Below, in pieces: positions 1-5,544 of a stretch of DNA of 5,544 nucleotides; positions within the stretch are counted from its first letter, which is position 1, and every line of letters begins with the position of its first letter. The notes under the pieces were generated by a model, which saw only the letters and a program-made list of their open reading frames with translations, was not told the DNA's origin and ran no database searches. The stretch is from Ignavibacteriota bacterium (GTDB taxonomy: Bacteria; Bacteroidota; UBA10030; JAHEZR01). Location: the NCBI GenBank assembly GCA_023251005.1, contig JAHEZR010000068.1, positions 1-5,544 on the forward strand. The letters are read 5' to 3'. Made by a program: the position numbers and the translations under genes.

Positions 1-510
1 CCTCATCAAGCGATGATCGAAAGACGCGAGAATAACTCGATCTTCTGCGTGATGACTTGCAACAGCCTGAAGAACACGATCCTTTAGAATTCCGGTCGTA
101 CGACGATTCCCTCGATTAGCCTTTAGTTCAATAATGAGAAGTGCACAACCATTGAGGAGCTGGAGGATGTCACAGAGTGTTGGAATCCGCTCGCCGGCAA
201 AGCGGCCCTCGAACCAGGAGCCTACATCGAGGCTCTTTAACTCATCTAGGGTTCGCTCTCCGACAGGACCTATTCCATTCGTCGTGCGCTTCAGAGTTCG
301 GTCGTGGAAGGCGACGACCTCTTCATCTTTGGTCAAGCGAACATCGCACTCGATCATGTCAGCGCCGAGCTTAATTGCCATCTCGAAGGCCGCACGAGTG
401 TTCTCAGGAGCTCTCCCCGAACATCCACGATGGGCAACGACGAGCATGCGATCCCGTGCGGCACGAAGGGTTTCAGCAAATAATTCGGTGTTTGAATCAG
501 CCTTTCTCAT
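1..510 (-). CDS. Glycerophosphodiester phosphodiesterase, UgpQ-type, 3' end cut off by window edge
   Basis: This enzyme would hydrolyse glycerophosphodiesters to sn-glycerol 3-phosphate and an alcohol, recycling phospholipid head groups. The first 170 residues are visible and the frame is open to the left edge; family members are usually about 230-260 residues, so the C-terminal third is missing. The GDPD (TIM-barrel) active-site signatures are all present: VVAHRG (catalytic H27, R28), PENT (E36), IECDV (metal ligands E54, D56), AFHD (catalytic H69) and IIELK (metal ligand E128). The GDPD insertion around 80-110 has the usual VGSWF motif. No signal peptide or membrane segment precedes the barrel, so a cytosolic UgpQ-like form is inferred rather than periplasmic GlpQ. 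The ATG at 508-510 lies inside the end of adk, giving a 14-nt overlap that suggests translational coupling. An alternative start is the ATG at 445-447 (M22), directly before VVAHRG. Family is certain; substrate is not. Confidence 0.94.
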   Translation of the reverse strand, partial: MRKADSNTELFAETLRAARDRMLVVAHRGCSGRAPENTRAAFEMAIKLGADMIECDVRLTKDEEVVAFHDRTLKRTTNGIGPVGERTLDELKSLDVGSWFEGRFAGERIPTLCDILQLLNGCALLIIELKANRGNRRTTGILKDRVLQAVASHHAEDRVILASFDHRLMR

Positions 511-1156
511 TGCACTTCGCCAGAAGAGCGAGAATATTCTCAAAGATGTTTTGAATCTCCCCGACGCCATTCACAGGAACGAGCACCCGTCTTTTTGCGT
601 AGAAATCTTTTAGCGGTGCTGTGAGGCTGTGGTATACTTTCAGCCGCTTCCTGATTGTCTCCTCTTTATCGTCCTCGCGCTGATACAGTTCACCGCCACA
701 GCGCGGACAGACATTGGGATCTTTCACCTCGTCGAGATCGAGGTTGAAGATGGAATGACAATTCCGGCACATCCTCCGTCGGGATAAGCGACGAATCAAT
801 TCTACCTCTCCGGATTCAAAGCTCAGGACAGCATCGAGCGTCAGATTCAATCGATGAAAAAGAGCCTCGAGTGCCTCGGCTTGTGCAATCGTTCTCGGGA
901 ATCCATCTAAAATAAATCCTCCCTTATACTTTGGCCGCGCCAGCTCCTCGCCAACAACTCCCGCCATGATGTCATCGGGGACAAGGTCACCCCGTTGGAG
1001 ATAGTCATCGGCTTTCTTACCGAGTGCTGATTCCGCTTCCACGGCGGCTCGCAAGATATCGCCCGTCGAGACGTGAGGGATATGAAGTTTCTTCGCCAGG
1101 AGTTTTGCCTGTGTGCCTTTTCCAACTCCGGGCGGGCCTAGAAGTATGATGATCAT
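497..1156 (-). CDS. adk: Adenylate kinase with zinc-type LID domain
   Basis: Adenylate kinase catalyses ATP + AMP = 2 ADP in the cytoplasm. The product is 219 residues, typical of the long bacterial form. Visible elements are the P-loop GPPGVGKGT (7-15), the AMP-binding STGD (30-33), the LDGFPRT signature (83-89) and the LID region (about 122-160). The LID carries four cysteines, C130, C133, C150 and C153, in two CxxC pairs, followed by QREDD and an arginine-rich helix; in this family that pattern binds a structural zinc ion. The ATG at 1154-1156 was chosen because the P-loop normally begins within ten residues of the N-terminus. The frame stays open upstream to a GTG at 1222, but that would overlap the peptidase gene and add 22 unrelated residues. 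No Shine-Dalgarno is seen. The gene starts 22 nt after the M1 peptidase stop and overlaps the GDPD start, so it probably sits mid-operon rather than in the secY-adk-map ribosomal context common elsewhere. Confidence 0.96.
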   Translation of the reverse strand: MIIILLGPPGVGKGTQAKLLAKKLHIPHVSTGDILRAAVEAESALGKKADDYLQRGDLVPDDIMAGVVGEELARPKYKGGFILDGFPRTIAQAEALEALFHRLNLTLDAVLSFESGEVELIRRLSRRRMCRNCHSIFNLDLDEVKDPNVCPRCGGELYQREDDKEETIRKRLKVYHSLTAPLKDFYAKRRVLVPVNGVGEIQNIFENILALLAKCNEKG

Positions 1157-1178
1157 TAGGATAGGGTACTCGAGATAT

Positions 1179-3611
1179 TTACCGCGACATTGTCTGACGA
1201 GATTGAACAACTTGTACCGCACGCTGCACTGCCTCCTTCACAGACGCTTTTCCCTCACGCTTTTCCAACTCGTTAAGATACCTCATAACATTTTGCGACG
1301 GAAAATTCTCGAGGGCATCGATCGCGGCGATTCTTACATTCGGCGGATTCCCAGGAGAAGCATATTTCTGGAGATAAGGAATGACCTTCTCATCCTTCAA
1401 CGATCCGAGAGTCCTGAGGGCACTCGTTCTGATGATTTCCGTGTAGGATTTCTGGTTGAGCGCAGTGGCACACGTTGCAAACGCCGAAGGAGAATGGCTC
1501 TGCCCCAAAGCACTGAGTGCCGACGCCACAACAAAATAGCTCGAGTCAGACTGGGCGGCTCGTGCAAGAAGATCGCTAACGCTCCCGTCCTGAAAATTTC
1601 CCAGTGCCTCAACAACAGCGCGACGCACACGGCTGGAGCGGTCGTCGTAAGCTTTGAACAGAGCCTCCTCTGCACCTTCGGTTTTGAGTTCACCAAGAAT
1701 ACGGGCAACTTCCACGCGAACGCCCCAGAAGGGATCCTCAAGGAGGGCTTTCTCAAGCGCTGATGCGACGAATTCAGGTCCACTTCCATATTCTGCTTGT
1801 AATCCCTTTGCTGCATCGATGCGGTCAATCACGTCATCAGCATTCTGCAGGCGGTAAAGATATTCATCTTTCGTTCTCTTGTACTGAACTCTCTTGAGGA
1901 TCCAATTTCCTTTATCAAAGGTGACAGTGATGGGTTTCTCTTCAGACGGGAAAGAGAAATCCTGCTCAGCCTTATCGAGTTCAATTCTATATAGATGCTT
2001 GCCGTCTTGCGAGACGATCTCCACATCGACTGGAATTTCGAACAGCGTTGTTACCGAATCAAGCTTCTGCGTTTGCTTCACCCACAAGCGCACTGCTTTC
2101 GTCTCAGGATTCCACGAGGTCCTGACCTCAAACTCTGGATAACCGGCGTGGTAAAGCCATTCGTCGAAGAACCATGAGAAATCCTTCCCCGTTACCTCTT
2201 CGATGACCTTCTGGAAATCTTTTGTGTCCACGCTTTGGTACTCGTATTTCCGAATGAAAGCATTCAGCACTTTCCAGAAGACCGTGTCACCAAGAACAAA
2301 CCGAAGCGTGTGGAGCCGCCGAGAACCTCCGGGATAAGTATGAGCGTTGAGCATCTCGTCAGCATTTTTGTATCGCGTGTAGACGATCGGACGTCGGAAG
2401 CGCGTTGAGTCTTCATGGATGTATGCGTTCGCTTGATTCCACAGCTCATAACGGAATTCATCTTCGCCTTTGGCATACTCCGTCCACAGCGAAGAGAAGT
2501 ACGTTGCAAATCCTTCACTAAGCCAGAGGTGTGACCAGTCGCGGTTGGAAACAACATCTCCCCACCACTGGTGAGACAGCTCGTGGGCCACGGTTCCGTC
2601 GCTCGAGACATCGAGAAGTGCACGCTTGTCATGAAGCACGGCGTCGGTGAAGAAGATGCAGCTCGCATTTTCCATCGCTCCATAGAGTGTGAAATCCGTC
2701 AACGCTAGATTTGAATGCTTAGGCCACGGGTATGGGTAGCCGATTTTGTCGGAGAAGAAGTGGATCATCTTCGAAGTATTGGAGAACGACCGCGGGGCGT
2801 CCATCGCACGTGCCGGCTCGACGTACCATTCTACAGGAAGTCCATCGATCGTATCTCTGCCTGCTGCAAAGTCTCCAACTGCAATCGCTTGGATGGCAGT
2901 GTGGATTGGCTTGTCCTGAACCCAATGATAAGTCTTCAAACCCTTTCCTTTGTCTTCTTTGATCTCAATTAGGCGACCATTTGAGACGACGATTTTATTG
3001 TCATCCACGGTTGCGAGGAGCTCAAACGTGGACTTCTCGTTTGGATAGTCAAAACATGGAAACCAGAAATGTGCGTCCTCCGCCCAATTCTGTGACCAGA
3101 TCTGTCGGGGCTTTTTTGGTTCGTCTTCATCCGGCTCAATAAAATAGAGTCCTTTCTGAGGATGATGGACTTCGTAGTCGATGAGCAGACTTACAGTGTC
3201 TGTCATAGTGTAAGCTTTATCCAAGCTGATCGTGAGGTTATCGGAAAGCAACTTGAAGTGAAGTGGATTCCCATTTGGAAGGAAAATCCGATTGATCTTC
3301 ATCTCAGATGCATCAAGCACGACTTCGGAAAATTTCTCGGTCAAAGGTAGGAGAAAAATAGTTTCTTTGCCGTAGATCGACTTTTCTGCCTCATCGAACC
3401 TGACATCGAGCTTAATGTGGAGGACATCAAACGCTCGAACTCGCGCACGATTTTCTCCCAGGCTCTGAAATGTCGCTGCAAGAAAAAAGCAGAGAAGATG
3501 AATCCCCACTGGGAAAGTCAAGACCTTGCGCACGGAAACGTAGGTTCGAAGTGAATTGAAAGTTTTCACCGAACCTTTTTCTTCAGAATGGGCATTGTGA
3601 TTCTTACTCAC
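1179..3611 (-). CDS. Exported M1-family zinc aminopeptidase with C-terminal HEAT repeats
   Basis: This is a gluzincin metallopeptidase that should remove N-terminal residues from peptides, probably in the periplasm. The 810-residue product has a basic N-terminus and a hydrophobic stretch (about 33-48) that looks like a Sec signal peptide, possibly cut near 52. The M1 beta-saddle domain follows (about 60-260). The exopeptidase motif GAMEN is at 311-315, and the zinc site HELSH (343-347) plus LSEGF (E366) gives the HEXXH-x18-E spacing. The likely catalytic tyrosine is Y426 in TYPGGS. A beta-rich linker (about 495-575) leads to HEAT repeats (about 595-805) in place of the ERAP1-like C-terminal domain of PepN. 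The start is uncertain: GTG 3609-3611, 6 nt after the rlmN stop, gives the longest product, while GTG at 3567-3569 or 3531-3533 would leave a more conventional signal peptide. No ATG precedes the mature domain and no clear ribosome site is visible. All zinc and catalytic residues are present, so activity is expected; substrate preference is unknown. Confidence 0.95.
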   Translation of the reverse strand: MSKNHNAHSEEKGSVKTFNSLRTYVSVRKVLTFPVGIHLLCFFLAATFQSLGENRARVRAFDVLHIKLDVRFDEAEKSIYGKETIFLLPLTEKFSEVVLDASEMKINRIFLPNGNPLHFKLLSDNLTISLDKAYTMTDTVSLLIDYEVHHPQKGLYFIEPDEDEPKKPRQIWSQNWAEDAHFWFPCFDYPNEKSTFELLATVDDNKIVVSNGRLIEIKEDKGKGLKTYHWVQDKPIHTAIQAIAVGDFAAGRDTIDGLPVEWYVEPARAMDAPRSFSNTSKMIHFFSDKIGYPYPWPKHSNLALTDFTLYGAMENASCIFFTDAVLHDKRALLDVSSDGTVAHELSHQWWGDVVSNRDWSHLWLSEGFATYFSSLWTEYAKGEDEFRYELWNQANAYIHEDSTRFRRPIVYTRYKNADEMLNAHTYPGGSRRLHTLRFVLGDTVFWKVLNAFIRKYEYQSVDTKDFQKVIEEVTGKDFSWFFDEWLYHAGYPEFEVRTSWNPETKAVRLWVKQTQKLDSVTTLFEIPVDVEIVSQDGKHLYRIELDKAEQDFSFPSEEKPITVTFDKGNWILKRVQYKRTKDEYLYRLQNADDVIDRIDAAKGLQAEYGSGPEFVASALEKALLEDPFWGVRVEVARILGELKTEGAEEALFKAYDDRSSRVRRAVVEALGNFQDGSVSDLLARAAQSDSSYFVVASALSALGQSHSPSAFATCATALNQKSYTEIIRTSALRTLGSLKDEKVIPYLQKYASPGNPPNVRIAAIDALENFPSQNVMRYLNELEKREGKASVKEAVQRAVQVVQSRQTMSR
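1197..1739 (-). repeat. HEAT-repeat region of the M1 peptidase (protein-level repeat)
   Basis: Residues about 625-805 of the peptidase form five to six units of roughly 31-34 residues, each with an A-helix of the type VRxxAxxALGxL and a B-helix of the type xxxxLxxAxxx. The A-helix cores are RVEVARILGEL, RRAVVEALGNF, VVASALSALGQS, IRTSALRTLGSL, VRIAAIDALENF and a degraded last unit around VKEAVQRAVQVV. This is the HEAT/PBS-lyase-like repeat pattern, which builds a curved helical solenoid. The repeats are diverged and show no obvious DNA-level identity, so they are old. The likely role is to cap or shape the active-site cleft or bind a partner, which is inference by analogy with the helical C-terminal domains of other M1 enzymes. 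Confidence 0.8.
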
Positions 3612-3617
3612 TCTTGT

Positions 3618-4679
3618 TTATTCATTAATCACTGCCAGTTGGCCGCACGCTGCCTCGATGTCTTCACCTGCACTGTTTCGTACCATCACGGTGATGTTCG
3701 CTGCGCGAAGTTTCTGCACAAATCGCTCCATGCGTGCCGGCGATGCCGCTCGGAGGCTGGCTGCAAATCCAGTGGGATGAGTGAAGTCGATTGGATGGAA
3801 CGGAATAATGTTAATCTTACACGGAACCTTTTTGGAGATAGCGGCTAGCCGTCGAATATCCTCGTCAGTATCGTTGAGTCCGTCGAGGAGAATATATTCG
3901 TACGTCACTCGCTCCTTCGTCTTCTCATAATAATACTGGACAGAATCGAGGAGCTTCTCGAGGTCGAATCTCCGATTCAGAGGCATGAGCTTCGTTCGGA
4001 GCGCATCGTCGAGGGTGTGTAGTGAGACCGCCAGTCTCACCTTGCGCTTTTCGTCCGCCAATCGGCGGATGTTTTCAGCCCAGCCTGCTGTCGAAATCGT
4101 CATCCGTTTTGTACTGATACCGACGGAGTGCTCATTCGAGAGGATCTCGACGGATTTCATGACGGCGTCATAGTTCATCAGGGGCTCGCCCATGCCCATG
4201 TAGACAAGGTTCGTAATCTTTCTTGGCGCCTCCTTCCGGACTTGAAGGACCTGGTCAACGATCTCCCCCGCAGTGAGATTGCGTGTGAATCCCATTGTAC
4301 CTGTTGCACAGAACGTACAATCCAGCGGACATCCAACCTGCGTGGAGATGCAGAGGGTGAGCCTCCTTCCCTCTCCATTGTGTTGGGATGAAGGAGGGAT
4401 GAGAACACTCTCGATTCTTAAGCCGTCATGAAGCTCGAAAAGAAATTTTGTCGTGCCATCATGTGGGGAGACTTGTCTCGTTAGGACTTTGATGCCCTCG
4501 AGGGTCGCGGTCTCCGACAATCGCTGACGCAGCTGCTTGGGGAGGTCCGTCATCTCCTCAAAACTTTGTGCCCCGCGACTATAGAGCCAGTAGAAAAGCT
4601 GCCGGCCGCGGAATTTCCTCTCGCTGATCAATGCCACAAAATCCTCTAATTCGCTTACTGTGAGGCCTTTGAGATTCAT
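3618..4679 (-). CDS. rlmN: Dual-specificity 23S rRNA (A2503)/tRNA (A37) C2-methyltransferase RlmN
   Basis: RlmN is a radical SAM enzyme that methylates C2 of adenosine 2503 in the peptidyl-transferase centre of 23S rRNA and, in studied bacteria, A37 of some tRNAs. The 353-residue length is normal. The N-terminal RNA-binding helical domain (about 1-90) contains the typical FRGRQLFYWLY. The [4Fe-4S] cluster motif is CPLDCTFC (C117, C121, C124), and the SAM-binding GMGEP is at 162-166. The two mechanistic cysteines are both present: C110 in TLCIS (equivalent to E. coli C118) and C345 in EAACGQL (equivalent to C355, the methyl carrier). The C-terminal AACGQL tail favours RlmN, and an assignment to Cfr resistance methylase is unlikely given the context and overall sequence. 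The ATG at 4677-4679 follows an A/T-rich leader without a Shine-Dalgarno. The M1 peptidase begins only 6 nt downstream, implying co-transcription. Confidence 0.97.
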   Translation of the reverse strand: MNLKGLTVSELEDFVALISERKFRGRQLFYWLYSRGAQSFEEMTDLPKQLRQRLSETATLEGIKVLTRQVSPHDGTTKFLFELHDGLRIESVLIPPSSQHNGEGRRLTLCISTQVGCPLDCTFCATGTMGFTRNLTAGEIVDQVLQVRKEAPRKITNLVYMGMGEPLMNYDAVMKSVEILSNEHSVGISTKRMTISTAGWAENIRRLADEKRKVRLAVSLHTLDDALRTKLMPLNRRFDLEKLLDSVQYYYEKTKERVTYEYILLDGLNDTDEDIRRLAAISKKVPCKINIIPFHPIDFTHPTGFAASLRAASPARMERFVQKLRAANITVMVRNSAGEDIEAACGQLAVINE

Positions 4680-4708
4680 AATTCAAAGCAAAAATCAAAT
4701 GCAGAAAC

Positions 4709-4737
4709 AATTTAAGAAAAGGGTGAGAGGGTTGCAA
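4709..4737 (-). promoter_or_regulatory. Possible sigma70-like promoter ahead of rlmN
   Basis: On the minus strand, TTGCAA (4732-4737) and TAAATT (4709-4714) are separated by exactly 17 bases. Each hexamer matches the sigma70 consensus at four of six positions. It lies in the 61-nt gap between the DUF167 stop and the rlmN ATG and would give a short leader of about 20 nt. If the host is a Bacteroidota relative, whose primary sigma factor prefers different boxes, this match could be chance. Weak candidate only. Confidence 0.25.
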
Positions 4738-4740
4738 GGG

Positions 4741-4959
4741 TTATTCGATCTCAATTATTTTCTCCCGCGCTGTTCTTCCGGCCACAATGGTGATGTTTCT
4801 TTTTGGCTTGTGAAAATATTTCGCTAAAAGTTCAATGACCTTCTCATTCGCTTTCCCTTCAACTGGTGGAGCGGTTACGCTCACCAAGTAACGATTTGTC
4901 TCGATATGCTGGACTTCTTTTTTCCTCGCGCATGTTTTCACGCGCACGCTTATCTTCAT
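4741..4959 (-). CDS. DUF167/YggU-family protein (UPF0235), function unknown
   Basis: The 72-residue product is a compact DUF167 protein, slightly shorter than the common 75-100 residues. The family core is clear: an N-terminal beta strand (ISVRVKTCARK), then VTAPPVEGKANEKVIELLAKYF, read here as the conserved APPVEGKAN turn (about 30-38) and the helix after it, then a final strand and loop, ITIVAGRTAREKIIEI (about 56-71), matching the usual G-x-x-S/T-R-x-K ending. No signal peptide or metal motif is present, so it should be cytosolic. Its biochemical role is not established. It sits between a pseudouridine synthase gene and rlmN; whether it works with RNA is a guess from position. The ATG at 4957-4959 is preceded by no convincing ribosome site; the region from the upstream stop (50 nt) holds no clear terminator, so read-through from the upstream gene is likely. 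Confidence 0.93.
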   Translation of the reverse strand: MKISVRVKTCARKKEVQHIETNRYLVSVTAPPVEGKANEKVIELLAKYFHKPKRNITIVAGRTAREKIIEIE

Positions 4960-5009
4960 TGGTTTACCATTTCATCGAAGGTCTCAGTTGGGACACCAGA
5001 TCGGCCGGT

Positions 5010-5544
5010 CTATTCCGCACGGAGAGCCGCTAGCAGTTTCTTCAGATCGTCGGGAAGATCCGAATCAAGAGAGAGAAATTTCCGGGTGGTGGGATGGATA
5101 AACCCAAGTGTTTTTGCATGAAGTGCTTGTCGAGGCATGAGGGTAAGAAGCCGTTGGACTTCAGCTTTGCGTTTCGCATCTGCACTGCCCCAGGCAATTC
5201 GGCGACCGCCATACGTTGGATCGCCAAAGACCGGATGTCCGATGTGAGCAAGGTGAACACGGATCTGGTGTGTACGTCCTGTACGTAGCTTCAACCGAAG
5301 TAGGGAAAGGTAAGAAAAACTTTCCATGACCTCATATTCTGTCACCGCAGGTTTTCCGTCTCTGGCAACAGCAATTTTTTTCCGGTCAGTCTTGCTTCTT
5401 CCCAAACTTGCCTCGATCGTTCCGTGCCGCTTATCGAATGTTCCCCACACGATCGACCAATATTCTCTTTCGATTGTTCTTTCGGAGAATTGCCTCGCGA
5501 GTGTAGCATGTGCTGCGTCGTTTTTTGCAGCTACGATCAAACCT
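5010..5544 (-). CDS. RluD-like (RluA family) pseudouridine synthase, 5' end cut off by window edge
   Basis: This enzyme isomerises specific uridines to pseudouridine in RNA; RluD itself acts on helix 69 of 23S rRNA. The last 177 residues are visible. The fragment opens with GLIVAAKND, the sequence that normally follows the catalytic HRLDKxTS motif, so the catalytic aspartate lies just outside the right edge and cannot be checked. The remaining family marks are present: EREYWSIVWG (about 25-34), GKPAVTEYEV (63-72), TGRTHQIRVH (88-97) with the conserved arginine, GHPVFGDPTYGG (102-113) and RQALHAKTLGF (138-148). The C-terminal tail ends normally at TAG (5010-5012). The S4 RNA-binding domain, if present, would also be off the edge. 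RluD-like is favoured by the TGRTHQIRVH/GDPTYGG context, but RluA, RluC and RluD cannot be firmly separated from this part, so no symbol is given. Confidence 0.95.
   Translation of the reverse strand, partial: GLIVAAKNDAAHATLARQFSERTIEREYWSIVWGTFDKRHGTIEASLGRSKTDRKKIAVARDGKPAVTEYEVMESFSYLSLLRLKLRTGRTHQIRVHLAHIGHPVFGDPTYGGRRIAWGSADAKRKAEVQRLLTLMPRQALHAKTLGFIHPTTRKFLSLDSDLPDDLKKLLAALRAE

Noticed and set aside
134..613. A 159-codon open frame on the plus strand.
   Set aside because: It lies antisense to the GDPD gene and the end of adk, whose minus-strand frames carry complete family motifs; its translation is arginine/serine-rich and matches no family I know.
1157..1222. A 22-residue N-terminal extension of adenylate kinase starting at GTG 1220-1222.
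   Set aside because: It overlaps the end of the peptidase gene and would place the P-loop about 28 residues in, unlike other adenylate kinases; the ATG at 1154-1156 gives the normal N-terminus.
1113..1763. A 216-codon open frame on the plus strand.
   Set aside because: It is the antisense shadow of the HEAT region of the M1 peptidase and the start of adk, with no recognisable domain.
3618..4679. Cfr-type resistance methylase as an alternative identity for rlmN.
   Set aside because: The sequence reads as a standard chromosomal RlmN in a housekeeping context, with the AACGQL tail and typical N-terminal domain, and no mobile element is nearby.
4984..5001. A possible hairpin after the pseudouridine synthase stop, GGTGTC paired with GAGACC across a 6-base loop on the minus strand.
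   Set aside because: The stem has an internal G-G mismatch, is short, and is not followed by a T-run, so it cannot be called a terminator.
5010..5544. A pseudouridine synthase lacking its catalytic aspartate, i.e. a degenerate copy.
   Set aside because: The missing HRLD motif would lie immediately beyond the right edge; the frame is intact up to that edge, so this is window truncation, not decay.

Overview
The window is a compact bacterial stretch with every gene on the minus strand. Reading in the direction of transcription (right to left), the order is: an RluD-like 23S rRNA pseudouridine synthase (5' end beyond the right edge), a DUF167/YggU-family protein, rlmN (23S rRNA/tRNA adenine-C2 methyltransferase), an exported M1-family zinc aminopeptidase with a C-terminal HEAT-repeat domain, adk (adenylate kinase), and a cytosolic UgpQ-type glycerophosphodiester phosphodiesterase (3' end beyond the left edge). 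I see no RNA genes, mobile elements, CRISPR arrays or long non-coding stretches. The gaps are about 50 nt (4960-5009), 61 nt (4680-4740), 6 nt (3612-3617) and 22 nt (1157-1178), and the last two genes overlap by 14 nt.

Organism: base composition is roughly balanced (29 of the first 60 bases are G or C). None of the five visible gene starts has a convincing Shine-Dalgarno sequence, and the rlmN start sits behind an A/T-rich leader. Together with a secreted M1 peptidase carrying HEAT repeats and an adenylate kinase with a four-cysteine zinc LID, this suggests the Bacteroidota/Chlorobiota/Ignavibacteriota group. That is an inference from style, not a sequence match.

Region by region: 5544-4741 holds the pseudouridine synthase and DUF167 genes. 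4740-4680 is the only gap with a plausible promoter, a weak sigma70-like one. 4679-1 is four tightly packed genes (rlmN, M1 peptidase, adk, GDPD), probably one transcript.

How the genes work together: the upstream half concerns ribosomal RNA modification (pseudouridylation, then A2503 methylation), with the uncharacterised DUF167 protein between. The downstream half is general housekeeping: peptide breakdown outside the cytoplasm, adenine nucleotide balance, and recycling of phospholipid head groups. These functions do not form one obvious pathway, and co-transcription may reflect growth-linked expression only. I found no strong evidence of a new biological system. The most useful points are the HEAT-fused peptidase, the position of DUF167 between two rRNA modifiers, the adk-GDPD overlap, and the uniform lack of Shine-Dalgarno sites.
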